Assembly (NCBI RefSeq): GCF_020089865.1
Contig: NZ_JAIRBM010000016.1
Span: forward strand, 49,335-113,334
DNA length: 64,000 bases
Direction: 5' to 3'
Origin: Microvirga puerhi
GTDB taxonomy: Bacteria; Pseudomonadota; Alphaproteobacteria; Rhizobiales; Beijerinckiaceae
Under the pieces are notes generated by a model that searched no databases, had not been told where the DNA came from, and saw nothing but the letters and a program-made list of their open reading frames with translations. Within the stretch, counting starts at the first letter, position 1. Each line of letters opens with the position of its first letter. Below are positions 37,216 through 46,915 of this stretch, in pieces. The translations under genes were made by a program, and so were the position numbers.

Positions 37216-37842
37216 GTGGAGCGCAATTTGTCCGAAGGAGTTTTCGCGCGGCCCGCGCCCGCTCGTAACGAACTCGAGAGTGATGCACTCGGCGAGCGCA
37301 TTCGTCATCTGCGCAAGGCGCGCGGGAAGTCGTTAAAGGAAGCTGCGATAGAAGCGGGTCTTTCCGTAAGTTTCCTCAGCCAGATTGAGCGCGGTCTATC
37401 ATCGGCATCGGTTCGCACGCTCGCACGCCTCGCGGATGCGCTTGAGGTAGGTATCGGCGAACTGTTCGGCCCGGCACAGGATGAAACCGACAATCACCAT
37501 CGCATCGTCGCGCGCGCATCCGAGCACAAGAGCCTCGACATGCGCAGCACTGGCGCGGAGAAGCGCTGGATGACCCCGTTTGATCAGACGCCAAGACTGG
37601 ACTTGTATCTCATCACACTCGAACCCGGCGGCAGCTCGGGCGATGTCGCATACATTCATGAAGGCGAAGAGGCAGGCCTTGTCATGGAAGGCGGCATGGA
37701 GCTCATCGTCGATGGACGCAGGCATGTTCTAGGCGAAGGAGACACCTTCCGCTTCGCCAGTGCAAGGCCTCACCGCTTCATCAATGCAGGCACGCGGCCC
37801 GCGCGGATCCTGTGGGTCAACTATCGCGATCCCCCCAAGTGA
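37216..37842 (+). CDS. XRE-cupin transcriptional regulator
   Basis: 208 residues. The N-terminal XRE helix-turn-helix (about 25-80) reads LGERIRHLRKARGKSLKEAA, then SVSFLSQIERGLSSASVRTL. The C-terminal cupin (about 115-205) reads YIHEGEEAGLVMEGGMELIV and GDTFRFASARPHRFINAGTR with metal-type Glu/His residues. Such regulators (PuuR-like) sense small carboxylates or amines. The start is GTG 37216; no ATG lies near. It is divergent from the peptide importer operon and precedes the second M19 gene, so it probably controls both. Confidence 0.88.
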   Translation: MERNLSEGVFARPAPARNELESDALGERIRHLRKARGKSLKEAAIEAGLSVSFLSQIERGLSSASVRTLARLADALEVGIGELFGPAQDETDNHHRIVARASEHKSLDMRSTGAEKRWMTPFDQTPRLDLYLITLEPGGSSGDVAYIHEGEEAGLVMEGGMELIVDGRRHVLGEGDTFRFASARPHRFINAGTRPARILWVNYRDPPK

Positions 37843-37903
37843 CCAGATCGGCGAATTCCCGCCGGCGGAATTCGAAATCCTCTGCATGACATAGGAGAGA
37901 GAC

Positions 37904-38929
37904 ATGTCGTCCCAAGTCGCCACGCTGCCTAGCCAAAGCACGCGCCCAATGGTGTTAGATGGCCTGAATTGCGCAGCAGTAACGCGCGATCAGTTCGAGC
38001 GTACTCTCGAGGGGGGCATCTCGGCAATCAATCTCACCGCGGTCCAGCCTTGGTCCGACCTGACGAAGAGTCTGAAGGAACTCGAGTCCAACCTCAGCGC
38101 GATCGAGGCGATGAGCGACATCGCCGTGATCGTGAAAACCGCGGACGACATCGAGACTGCGCACCAGGAAGGCAAGCTCGGCGTCATCATCGGCTCTCAG
38201 AGTTCATTGATGGTGGAGAGCGATGTAACTCTTCTCGCTACCTTCAAGCGCCTCGGAATGAGGATCCTGCAGCCCACCTACAACGAGCCCTGCCTCTTCG
38301 GACAGGGCGCTCCCGACATGGGGGAAGCCGACAAGGGCATCACCGAGGCCGGCCGTGCCTGGGTGGCAGAGATGCACCGCAACGATCTCCTTATCGACCT
38401 CTCCCATTGCGGCCATCGCACCAGTGCAGATTATTTGGCGGAGGCAAAGGAGCCGGTTGTGTTCAGCCACGCCAATGCCTTTGCAGTATGCCCGAGCCCT
38501 CGCAACAAGCCGGACGAACTGCTGCGCGCCATTGCGAAGAATGGCGGCCTTATCGGCGCGGTCATGTGGGCGCCAGCGGTCAAGCACGAGACGCGCCCTA
38601 CCCTCGACGATTATCTCGATCACGTTGACCATATGGTCAACGTTGCAGGTATCGAGCATATTGGCTTCGCCAGCGACATCGCGGAAGGTTTCCCACAGGA
38701 TCGTGACAAGTGGGAGAAGTCCTTTGGCCCGCGCGGCCTTTATCCGAATATCACAGGAATCCTTGGCCCTTGGTATGAATGGGACACCCGCCTGAATGTG
38801 GATTTCTCATCCATCGTGCATACGCCACGGATTGTCGATGGATTGCGCCGGCGCGGCTATTCAGCCGGGGATGTCGACAAGATCCTTTCCGGCAACTGGC
38901 TCCGTGTCCTCCGAGACGTATGGGGTTAG
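37904..38929 (+). CDS. Second M19-family protein, atypical
   Basis: 341 residues, a clear paralogue of the protein encoded at 32468-33478 (shared LDGLNCAAVTRDQFERTLEG, LIDLSHCGHRTSADYL and SFGPRGLYPN). It keeps LSHCG, VFSHANA and the IGFASDIAE aspartate but likewise lacks the DGHND motif. The catalytic reaction is uncertain. It is downstream of the XRE-cupin gene, in the same direction, with GGAGAGAG before the ATG. Confidence 0.85.
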   Translation: MSSQVATLPSQSTRPMVLDGLNCAAVTRDQFERTLEGGISAINLTAVQPWSDLTKSLKELESNLSAIEAMSDIAVIVKTADDIETAHQEGKLGVIIGSQSSLMVESDVTLLATFKRLGMRILQPTYNEPCLFGQGAPDMGEADKGITEAGRAWVAEMHRNDLLIDLSHCGHRTSADYLAEAKEPVVFSHANAFAVCPSPRNKPDELLRAIAKNGGLIGAVMWAPAVKHETRPTLDDYLDHVDHMVNVAGIEHIGFASDIAEGFPQDRDKWEKSFGPRGLYPNITGILGPWYEWDTRLNVDFSSIVHTPRIVDGLRRRGYSAGDVDKILSGNWLRVLRDVWG

Positions 38930-39191
38930 GACTTGTAGGAAGGGTTTTGTGGCAAACCTTATCGGATAGAAACACGCAAGGACGTTGGCCGACATCCATG
39001 CCACAAGCCGCTCAAACTGTTTGGCGGCGGCGGAATGAAGAGCGAGCAAGGCCTCGAAGCAGCCTTTGGAGGTTCCGCTTACTATCGAGCGGAAAATCGG
39101 GCGCTCATTGTGGATGCTGTCGAATTGGCCCGGGCTCGATCGACATTGGTGTGGTAGCCCCGTCCGAGCTATCCACATCAGGAGAACAGCC
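38930..39191. other. Intergenic region, no gene recognised
   Basis: About 260 bp with no recognisable coding sequence; short overlapping frames look like noise. Confidence 0.3.
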
Positions 39192-39340
39192 TTGAAATAC
39201 ATACTCATTGTCTATCGCGACGAAGCGGCCTTCGCTCTGGTCAAACCAGCGACACCCACTCTGGCTCTTATATTGCGGACGCGGACGCCCTGAAGGCAGC
39301 AGGCGTCTTCGTCGGGGGCGCGCCTTCAGCCATTCTCGAC
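39192..39340 (+). pseudogene. YCII-like protein fragment
   Basis: From a TTG the frame KYILIVYRDEAAFAL resembles the N-terminus of YCII/DGPF-domain proteins (KYMLLIYxDEAxW). After a frameshift, ALKAAGVFVGGA matches the following part of the same domain. The rest is missing, so this is a decayed small gene. Confidence 0.45.
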
Positions 39341-39633
39341 GGCCAGCACTCTGTGCGCAGGCGACACGGTTCACCTTGGGACGGGCTCGCGTCACCCACA
39401 CGGTGCGACCGTGGGCGTCGCGCGGAGGCAGCTTCGCTTCCGGCACCATGGGCAGGTCGGCCGGCACCCAAGGCTACGGTTCCACCATCAAGAGCCTCGG
39501 CTGGAATGCCCTCGTGGGCGAAGCCAAGCTGCTCGGTTGTCGATGTGAGATCCGGTCGCGCCAGCGGAGCAAAAACGATGTTCAGGATGTAGGCATCTCA
39601 TGGTATCCCTGATCAATCCATCGGAGGAATGTC

Positions 39634-40752
39634 ATGTCCGTCAGGTCGCTGTCTTCCCTGTCAATTCTGTCTCTCTTGGCGGCCGCAGGGGCGGCGCGCG
39701 CGCAGGATATCACCATCGCAGTTGCCGGCCCGATGACCGGCGCCGTCGCCTCGATCGGTGAGCAGATCAGGCATGGGGCCGAGTTGGCGGCGGAGGCCAT
39801 CAACAAGAACGGTGGCGTCAACGGCAAGAAAATTCAGATCTCGATCCAAGACGATGCTTGCGATCCGAAACAGGCAGTCGCCATCGCCAACCGCATCCTG
39901 TCGGCAGGTATCAAGTTCGTCGATGGCCATGCCTGCTCCGGCTCGTCCATCCCGGCCGCCGAAGTCTATGGCGAGAACAATATCCTGATGATGAGCCCGG
40001 CCTCGAGTGCCCCGAAGCTCACGGACAATGCCGCAAAGAGTGGCTTTACGACAATCATGCGGCTCTATGGCCGCGACGATGCGCAAGGCCGCTTCATCGG
40101 ACCGTGGATCAAGGAGAACTACGGCACGAAGAAGATTGCGATCTTGCATGACAAGAGCGCCTACGGCAAAGGCCTCGCCGACGTGGTGAAGGAATCTCTC
40201 AACGCGGCCGGCATCAAGGAAGTGCTCTATGAGGGTATCAATGCTGGCGACAAGGATTACAGCGCTGTGGTGAATCGTCTCAAGAGCGCCGGTGTCGAGT
40301 TTCTCTATTTCGGGGGCTATCACACGGAGGCCGGGCTCATCAAACGGCAGGCGGGCGATCAGAACTACCAATTCCAATTGATGATGGGCGATAGCCTCGC
40401 CACGCCTGAATTCTGGTCCGTGGCCGGGCCTGCGGGCGAGGGCACGCTGTTTACCTTCCCGACCGATGCCCGCGAGACCGAGGCGGCTAAGGGCGCCATG
40501 GAGCAGTTCAAGCAGATCAACTTTGTGCCTGAGGGCTTCACTCTGTTCTCTTACGCGGTGATCCAGGCGATTGCTGGCGGCATTGCCAAGGCGAACAGCA
40601 CGGACCCTGTCGCCGTTGCGAAGACCCTACGCACTACGAGCGTCGATACAGTTCTCGGACCCGTCAGCTTCGACGAGAAGGGCGACGTCAAGAATCCACG
40701 CTACGACATCAATGTCTGGAGGGACGGTAAGTACAGCAAGCTGACGCAGTAG
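39634..40752 (+). CDS. Branched-chain-amino-acid-type binding protein (LivK family)
   Basis: 372 residues with a Sec signal peptide (SVRSLSSLSILSLLAAAGAA, cleavage near ARAQ). The mature fold starts ITIAVAGPMTGAVASIGEQI and shows VNGKKIQISIQDDACDPKQA, typical of type I periplasmic binding proteins LivJ/LivK. GGAGG lies before the ATG. No LivHMGF genes are in the window, so it is an orphan binding protein or serves a transporter elsewhere. It follows the second M19 gene and may belong to the same peptide/amino-acid function. Confidence 0.92.
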   Translation: MSVRSLSSLSILSLLAAAGAARAQDITIAVAGPMTGAVASIGEQIRHGAELAAEAINKNGGVNGKKIQISIQDDACDPKQAVAIANRILSAGIKFVDGHACSGSSIPAAEVYGENNILMMSPASSAPKLTDNAAKSGFTTIMRLYGRDDAQGRFIGPWIKENYGTKKIAILHDKSAYGKGLADVVKESLNAAGIKEVLYEGINAGDKDYSAVVNRLKSAGVEFLYFGGYHTEAGLIKRQAGDQNYQFQLMMGDSLATPEFWSVAGPAGEGTLFTFPTDARETEAAKGAMEQFKQINFVPEGFTLFSYAVIQAIAGGIAKANSTDPVAVAKTLRTTSVDTVLGPVSFDEKGDVKNPRYDINVWRDGKYSKLTQ

Positions 40753-40943
40753 CGACGGTGAAGGCTTCGGATAAGCAGGAGTCGAGCCTTTGATTGTCGA
40801 ATCCGGGAGCTCCGCTCGCGGGTTCTGTGCGATCTCAGCATTGCCGATGCTGCAGAACCTCAAAAGCTTGCAAGGATCACTTCCGGTATCCTATATCGCC
40901 TCGTGAGGAGGCAGGGCAAATCTGCACTTGGCCCCAACTGCAA

Positions 40944-40975
40944 GTGACCTCTCCTGCCCAAGCAGGAGAGGTGAC
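40944..40975 (+). terminator. Hairpin after LivK-type gene
   Basis: A near-perfect stem of 14 positions (gtgacctctcctgc against gcaggagaggtgac, one mismatch) with a CCAA loop. A neighbouring inverted pair (cacttg at 40925 with caagtg at 40941) overlaps it, so two alternative foldings exist. No T-tract follows, so this may be a processing or stability element as well. Confidence 0.45.
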
Positions 40976-41098
40976 TGGTGCTTCGACTTGCAAATGTCAG
41001 TCTAGAGTCCAGTAGCATTAACCGTTCCACCAGTCGTTCCATTGGCTAGCAAGGGTTAACGCTAACCTCCTAACCAGCTGATCTGGCGGCCATAGGCC

Positions 41099-41251
41099 GG
41101 CACGCGCGGCACCAAGGCTGAGCCGGTCGAGGGCGAGCATCTGCTCTACAGTTCCTTGACCTGCGAGCCGAATGCTCAGGTGAAGCCGATCCACCCGAAG
41201 GCCATGCCGGTCATTCTCACGACGGACGGAGCCTTGCAGATCATCGCCTGA
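41099..41251 (+). pseudogene. SRAP/YedK C-terminal fragment
   Basis: A 51-codon frame, GTRGTKAEPVEGEHLLYSSL then CEPNAQVKPIHPKAMPVILT ending at TGA, matches the C-terminal part of SOS-response-associated peptidase family proteins (TEPNAxVxPIHxxAMPVIL). The N-terminal catalytic cysteine is absent. It is a small leftover of a gene lost by rearrangement. Confidence 0.7.
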
Positions 41252-41403
41252 GCGAGCGAAAGGATGCCGCGTAGTCGGCGCGCAAGGTCCCCTTTGTGCC
41301 AGAAGCTGACCTTCCGGTTCGCGCAAATGCGGCAACCGTCCACGCCTGAACACGCTCACCAGCGGCGGCGCATGGAGCATTGCCTGGTCCCGCACGTCGA
41401 CTT
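41252..41403. other. Intergenic region downstream of autotransporter gene
   Basis: No feature recognised. Confidence 0.3.
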
Positions 41404-44400
41404 CTAGTGTGTATCGAACTTCCAGGTGAGGTTGCCCTTGAGAGCATGGTCTTGGGCGCGGGAGCCGATCTGGCCGCTGTAGGAGACGCCGAGGCTCAGC
41501 GCTTCCGAGGCTTGCCAATCGAGCCCGGCCTCGACCACCAGCGCATCGCGGTCAACTGGCACGCCGGCCACCGTGAAGGCAGAGGCGCCACCGGCAAACG
41601 CCAAGAGCGCCTGCGGCGCAACATCGCCGATAGCGTGCCGCCAGCCCACAAGCCCCTTGACCGTCAGCGGCGCCTCGCTGCTCAAGCGGGCTTCCGCCCG
41701 CACGCCGAGCGTCGTGGTGCCGAGCTCATAGGTCCGGCCGAAGCCGGTCAGCGCTGCCGCGCCGCCGGTCTCCTGGAAGCCGTCGGTCTCCAGCCTCAGT
41801 ACAGAGGCTCCCGCAAATGGCTCCAGTTGCACCTGACCCCACACCAAACGGTAGCCGACCTCGCCGAACGCTTGCAGGGTGCTGCCATCGTATGACGCCT
41901 TGGTGGCATCGGCGAGGGCTGGAGCGCTGACCGTGCGCCTGACATCGATGTCGTGCCGGGCATAGGACGCGCCGAGCCGAACGCTCAGATTGCCCCAGGA
42001 TCCTGAGCCGTAGAGGGCGCCGAACACGCTCTCGTTGGAGCCGGAGGAGAGCCGCTGATCGACATCGAACGAGGTCGATGTGTAGCCGCTCGCTAAACCG
42101 AGCCGGATTCCATCAGCGACCAGAGCGTCGCCGCCGAGAATGAAGCCGCCGGTCGAGGCGTCGAGGGAGGCGGCATTATGGTTGGAGCGCACTTGGCCCC
42201 ACGAGCCGAAGCCCTCGCCCCACAGCACATAGCGCGGTGGCAGTGGCTGCGGCACCACCGCCACCGGTGGGACGGCCCTGCCAGGCTGATCGGCCGCGAA
42301 CGCTGCCGGATACAAGTCTTGCGCCAGGCGCGGCAGCGCTGGGCCGCCGAGCGAATCTCTGAGCCGGGTGAGGATGGCGTTTTGCACCAAGCGGGCATCC
42401 TCATACGCGACCGTCACAGCACTGGCATGCGCCTCGCCGGAAAGCGCATCGAACGCCTGGCGGGCGCCTGCAACACTCTGGCTCAACACCGTATCGAAGA
42501 CCCAGTTGCCTTCGCCCAAGGCCTCGACTGCGTTAGCGGTGCGGAACTGATTGATCGTGGTCGCCACGGAGCTGAAGGCGATGGGCTGCGGGGCTGGATT
42601 GGAGCTGCGGGCTAGCGTCAAGGTAACGTCGTTGTTGCCGTAATCCAGCGACGGGAGGAGGAAGGCCAAGTTGGAGCTAACGGCGCTAAACCGGCCCGAA
42701 ACTCCGCCGGCAGCCGAGAGGATCGTGTAGGTCGTTCTCGGCAAATAGGTGCCCTGTTCGGCAAGGACCTGGACCGTCCCGCCTTGGAGCGTCGCTGCGC
42801 CCGACGCATCGATACGATCGGCCTGACCGGCTGCGTTCGCCTCAACCTGATAGATCGAGCCGGACTGAAAGAGGATATTTCCGGCGACGCTCAGCCGACC
42901 GATCGAGTTGCCCGGAGCCGCAGAGCCGCCGCTCTGAACGATGAGACCGCCGATCGTGCCATTGCCGCCCAACGTCGCGCCGTTCTGAACGGTAATGGAG
43001 GAGCTCGCCAGCGAACCATTCACCGCAAGGCGTCCGGCCTGAACCGAGGTCGGACCGGAGAGCGAGTTGTTTCCAGTGAGGTTCAGGCTGCCGGCGCCGG
43101 CCTTGGTGAACGGACCACTGCCTGTGAGCGGCGCGGACATCGTCTGGGCATTGCCGTTGGTGTCGACGGTGAAGCCGTCGGAGCTGACGGTAATGGGGCG
43201 GTCAAGCGCGCCGGTATAGGCGAACCGGAGGACACCGCCACCGAACGTGACAGGACCGCTGCCGAGCGCATCGGGAGCGCCGATGACCAGCGTTCCACCA
43301 TTCACCTGGGTCCCACCCGTGTAGGTGTTGGTCCCGGTGAGCGTCAGAGCGCCGGCGCCGGCCTTGGTGAGAGATCCAGACCCACTGATGTTGCCCGAGA
43401 ACGTGCCGTCTACAGGCTGATCGAACACCAAAGCCGCATTGTTGAGAACGGGCCCTTTGAGACTGGTTGCATTGGCCACAAGGGTGCCGCCCGAGATCGT
43501 CGTGCCGCCGCTATAGGTATTGGCGCCGGAGAGCGTCAGAGTTCCCGCACCGAGCTTGGTCAGGCCGCCCGGGCCACCAAGTGCTGCTGAAATGCCGATA
43601 TTGTGGCCGTTGCTGTCGATGAAGGCGCCACCGGTGCCAATCACCACATCCCCGGGAGCAAAGCCATAGCGATAATCGGCCTGATCCGCGAGAAAAAGGG
43701 CCCGGTCGGCGCTGGCGCGCAGAATACCGCCGTTGAGATTGAGCGTGGCAACACCCGACCGCCCGTCGCCAAGCCCCTTCGCCAGGAGACCGGTCGTCAG
43801 CACGCCGCGATTCCCAGCCGTACCACCGAGGGTCAATGTCCCCGCTGACGATGGAACCGCTCCCATCCAGGTGGTGGGGGCGCTGACAACGCCACCGTTG
43901 TCGATCATCACCGTGCCGTTGCCATACCATCCAACCACCAGGGTTTGGCTGTTGGTCCATTGCGAGCCGGCGCCGCTCACGGTCACAGACCCGGTCCCGC
44001 CAGCGTTGTCGCCGACCTGGCCGGTTGTGTCGCTGACGCTCCCTCCATTCAGGATATTCAGGAAACCAAAACCGGCACTGCCCACGCCGATGGAGATCGT
44101 ACCGGTGTTGGTCCATGCCGAATTTGCGCCCTGCACCGTCACCGTCCCCGTGACGTTATCGGAGCCGACACGGGCCGTGGTGCCGTTGACCTGGCCGCCA
44201 GGTCCAATGATCAAGGTACCACCGAGCGTATTACCAACCATAAGGTTGTTTAAGATATTCCAGGGTGAGGCCTCGGTACCAGGGACAGTAACGGGTGCTC
44301 CTTCGACCACGGTATTCGGTGGTATGGCTTGAGCAGCCCCCGTCAAGAAGGCCAGCACAGCGGTCGAGGCTGATGCCAGCAAGAAGGCCCGTGAGACGAT

Positions 44401-44472
44401 TGCTTTGGGCTGCGATGTCGGCATTGAACTCTTCAGAACCGGCTCAACGAGGTGACGGGAAGATTGGCGCAT
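41404..44472 (-). CDS. Autotransporter with beta-barrel C-terminal domain
   Basis: About 1022 residues from ATG 44472 (AGGAAACACC upstream). A signal peptide with AFLLASASTAVLAFLTGAAQ is near residues 25-50. The passenger (about 60-650) is glycine- and asparagine-rich beta-helix sequence with repeats of the autotransporter-associated type, for example LTLSGANTYSGGTTISGG, LTLTGTNTYTGGTQVNG and LNLTGNNSLSGPT. The last ~270 residues form the outer-membrane barrel (ending ALKGNLTWKFDTH), preceded by an RYVLWGEGFGSWGQ stretch typical of barrel entry. It presents its passenger at the cell surface. No protease or adhesin motif is visible. Confidence 0.92.
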   Translation of the reverse strand: MRQSSRHLVEPVLKSSMPTSQPKAIVSRAFLLASASTAVLAFLTGAAQAIPPNTVVEGAPVTVPGTEASPWNILNNLMVGNTLGGTLIIGPGGQVNGTTARVGSDNVTGTVTVQGANSAWTNTGTISIGVGSAGFGFLNILNGGSVSDTTGQVGDNAGGTGSVTVSGAGSQWTNSQTLVVGWYGNGTVMIDNGGVVSAPTTWMGAVPSSAGTLTLGGTAGNRGVLTTGLLAKGLGDGRSGVATLNLNGGILRASADRALFLADQADYRYGFAPGDVVIGTGGAFIDSNGHNIGISAALGGPGGLTKLGAGTLTLSGANTYSGGTTISGGTLVANATSLKGPVLNNAALVFDQPVDGTFSGNISGSGSLTKAGAGALTLTGTNTYTGGTQVNGGTLVIGAPDALGSGPVTFGGGVLRFAYTGALDRPITVSSDGFTVDTNGNAQTMSAPLTGSGPFTKAGAGSLNLTGNNSLSGPTSVQAGRLAVNGSLASSSITVQNGATLGGNGTIGGLIVQSGGSAAPGNSIGRLSVAGNILFQSGSIYQVEANAAGQADRIDASGAATLQGGTVQVLAEQGTYLPRTTYTILSAAGGVSGRFSAVSSNLAFLLPSLDYGNNDVTLTLARSSNPAPQPIAFSSVATTINQFRTANAVEALGEGNWVFDTVLSQSVAGARQAFDALSGEAHASAVTVAYEDARLVQNAILTRLRDSLGGPALPRLAQDLYPAAFAADQPGRAVPPVAVVPQPLPPRYVLWGEGFGSWGQVRSNHNAASLDASTGGFILGGDALVADGIRLGLASGYTSTSFDVDQRLSSGSNESVFGALYGSGSWGNLSVRLGASYARHDIDVRRTVSAPALADATKASYDGSTLQAFGEVGYRLVWGQVQLEPFAGASVLRLETDGFQETGGAAALTGFGRTYELGTTTLGVRAEARLSSEAPLTVKGLVGWRHAIGDVAPQALLAFAGGASAFTVAGVPVDRDALVVEAGLDWQASEALSLGVSYSGQIGSRAQDHALKGNLTWKFDTH

Positions 44473-45329
44473 GGTGTTTCCTGGTGGGTCAGGCACACCT
44501 CAGCGGCCTGGAGCGTCGGGCACCATAAGATTGGCTGCCCCGCAGTCCATTGGATTGAGCGTTGCAGGCAAGCTTTCCTACCAAGTGTGACGTTGCGGCA
44601 ACTAACAGGCCCGCTCCGCGATGAGTGGAAGACGGCCTGTCCGCCAGCCCTTCGGCTGCATCTGGGCCGCATCGATCCGGGTTCTGGTATGCCAGGAACT
44701 TCGTTGCGCGCGGCGGTGAGAGGGCGAGCGTCAAAGCTGCTCGGCGAGCGGGATGTCCTGAAAAGCCAAGCACTGCGCCGTTGCCCGGATTATGCAACAG
44801 AAACTGGAAGGCCAGTACTGGGTCACAAGTGGGGGCGGGAACAAGAACGGCTCTGTCGCAGCCGGCCTTCTTTATCGGCCCGATGGGAAGCTGTCAGACC
44901 CATGCCAACTGTCTCCGCACCCTTCGTGGCAGGGGTGTTCGACAGGGGGCCCTGGAGCGCATCGTCTCACCACTCGGCTTGATCCCATCGGCCCGCGCCC
45001 CCGCGACGCTTGCCCTCTCTCGGCTTCGTCCCAGATCGTTGAGGCTCACCGTCGCGTCACAACATCGTGAGACCGCCAACCCAGGCCAAGTCCGATACCC
45101 GGGCTGGCCAGGACCGGTCGCTCTTTATGATGGAATTCAACGACGTCTTACCAAGCTCACAGGCCATTCATAAGCCCTGGAAATAAGTGCATGCAGCATC
45201 AGGGCATAATCTTTCACCCGCTCCTACCCTAGACTCATTCCAGCCAAGCCCAATCTGTGTGTCCTCGCACCAGCGGCGGACATGCCCGAGACATGCCGAC
45301 AGACCTGAATAGAAGGAGCATCGACTGAC
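44473..45329. other. Long intergenic region without a supported gene
   Basis: About 850 bp. Several overlapping frames (up to 182 codons) exist on both strands, but their composition (proline, arginine, serine; no domain) does not look coding. It is the promoter region for the autotransporter and, on the right, for the aldehyde oxidoreductase operon. Confidence 0.4.
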
Positions 45330-45965
45330 ATGCCGATCCTTCATGAGCTGGAACTCAACCGACGCGACCTGATGGTCGGCGGTTGCACCTTGGCGGCCCT
45401 GACTGCGGTCCCTACTGTTGTTCAAGCCCAACCATCCCCAGCAGGAGCGCTTGCCTTGACGAAGGTATCACTCACCGTGAATGGCCAATCCCACGATCTT
45501 GAGATTGACACGCGAACGACCCTTCTCGACGCCCTGCGCGAGCACCTGCACCTGACCGGGTCCAAGAAAGGGTGCGACCATGGCCAATGTGGTGCCTGCA
45601 CGGTCATTATCGACGGTCGCAGGGTCAATTCCTGCCTCACGCTCGCGATCATGAACGAGGGCATGGAGATCACCACGATCGAGGGTCTCGGTACCCCGGG
45701 AAATCTTCACCCCATGCAGGAGGCTTTTATCAAGCACGACGGCTATCAGTGCGGGTACTGCACTCCGGGCCAGATCTGCTCCGGTGTCGCCGTATTGGGT
45801 GAGATCAAGGCCGGGATCCCAAGCCACGTCACATCCGATCTGACACAGCCGGTCACATTAAGCGATGCGGAGATCCGCGAGCGCATGAGCGGCAACATCT
45901 GCCGCTGCGGCGCCTATTCCAACATCGTCGAGGCCATGACCGAAGTCGCCGGGAGGCAAGGATGA
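45330..45965 (+). CDS. paoA: Aldehyde oxidoreductase, 2Fe-2S subunit (PaoA-like)
   Basis: 211 residues with a Tat signal peptide ([19 protein letters not shown], twin arginine at residue 11). Two [2Fe-2S] sites are complete: [16 protein letters not shown] with the later VNSC, and [14 protein letters not shown] with GNICRCGAY. It passes electrons from the molybdenum centre. The gene overlaps paoB by four bases (ATGA). AAGGAG precedes the ATG. PaoABC in E. coli oxidises aromatic aldehydes in the periplasm. Confidence 0.93.
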   Translation: MPILHELELNRRDLMVGGCTLAALTAVPTVVQAQPSPAGALALTKVSLTVNGQSHDLEIDTRTTLLDALREHLHLTGSKKGCDHGQCGACTVIIDGRRVNSCLTLAIMNEGMEITTIEGLGTPGNLHPMQEAFIKHDGYQCGYCTPGQICSGVAVLGEIKAGIPSHVTSDLTQPVTLSDAEIRERMSGNICRCGAYSNIVEAMTEVAGRQG

Positions 45966-46912
45966 GGGCGTTTACCTACGAGCGTGCGGCATCCCCGGTC
46001 CAAGCGGCGGCTGCCGCTGCGGCCAATCCCGATGCGAAGTTCATTGCTGGCGGCACCAACCTGCTCGATCTGATGAAGCTCGAGATCGAGACGCCCACCC
46101 ACCTGATCGACGTGAACGGGCTCGGACTCGACACCATTGAGGCTACATCCGAGGGCGGATTGCGGGTCGGGGCGCTGGTGCGAAACACCGACCTTGCCGC
46201 CGACGAGCGGGTGCGCCGCAACTACGGGGTGCTGTCGCGGGCGATCCTCGCCGGTGCGTCCGGACAGCTTCGCAACCGGGCGACCACGGCCGGGAACCTG
46301 CTGCAGCGCACCCGCTGCCCGTACTTTTACGACACCGCCCAACCTTGCAACAAGCGTCAGCCTGGCTCCGGCTGCTCCGCCATTGGCGGGTTCTCCCGCC
46401 AGCTCGGCATCGTCGGCACGAGTGAGGCCTGCATTGCCACCAATCCGTCTGACATGGCTGTTGGTCTGCGGGTCCTCGACGCAACGGTCGAGACAATGAA
46501 GCCCGATGCAACAACACGCCGGATCGCGATCGCCGAGTTTCACCGCCTACCCGGCGATACGCCGCATATCGAGACCGTGCTGGAACGGGGTGAATTCATC
46601 ACGGCGGTCACGCTCCCCTCGCCCGTCGGCGGCAAGCACCTCTACCGCAAGGTTCGCGACCGCGCGTCCTATGCCTTCGCCCTGGTCTCGGTGGCTGCGG
46701 TCATCCAGCAAGATGGCACGGGTCGGGTGGCGATTGGTGGCGTCGCCCACAAACCCTGGCGGGTCGAGGCTGCCGAGGCTGAGCTGCCTCGTGGCGCGAA
46801 GGCAGCCTCTGAGCGGTTGCTGGACGGCGCAAAGCCGAGCCATGAGAATGCATTCAAGGTGACGTTGGTCGAGCGAACGCTCGGCTCCGTACTGGAAGAG
46901 GCGAGGAGCTGA
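45962..46912 (+). CDS. paoB: Aldehyde oxidoreductase, FAD subunit (PaoB-like)
   Basis: 316 residues. The FAD-binding domain has [15 protein letters not shown], and the [20 protein letters not shown], then SGCSAIGG block supplies the cysteines of the additional [4Fe-4S] cluster typical of PaoB. The C-terminal CO dehydrogenase flavoprotein domain ends [12 protein letters not shown]. It shuttles electrons to an acceptor. It starts within the paoA stop and is 3 bp from paoC, so the three are one operon. Confidence 0.92.
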   Translation: MRAFTYERAASPVQAAAAAAANPDAKFIAGGTNLLDLMKLEIETPTHLIDVNGLGLDTIEATSEGGLRVGALVRNTDLAADERVRRNYGVLSRAILAGASGQLRNRATTAGNLLQRTRCPYFYDTAQPCNKRQPGSGCSAIGGFSRQLGIVGTSEACIATNPSDMAVGLRVLDATVETMKPDATTRRIAIAEFHRLPGDTPHIETVLERGEFITAVTLPSPVGGKHLYRKVRDRASYAFALVSVAAVIQQDGTGRVAIGGVAHKPWRVEAAEAELPRGAKAASERLLDGAKPSHENAFKVTLVERTLGSVLEEARS

Positions 46913-46915
46913 GCC

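Noticed and set aside
32468..38929. M19 genes as ordinary dipeptidases
   Set aside because: The fold is present, but the N-terminal metal motif is missing in both, so the standard annotation was not accepted without reservation.
44625..45173. Plus-strand frame of 182 codons before paoA
   Set aside because: No motif and a low-complexity basic composition; not supported as a gene.
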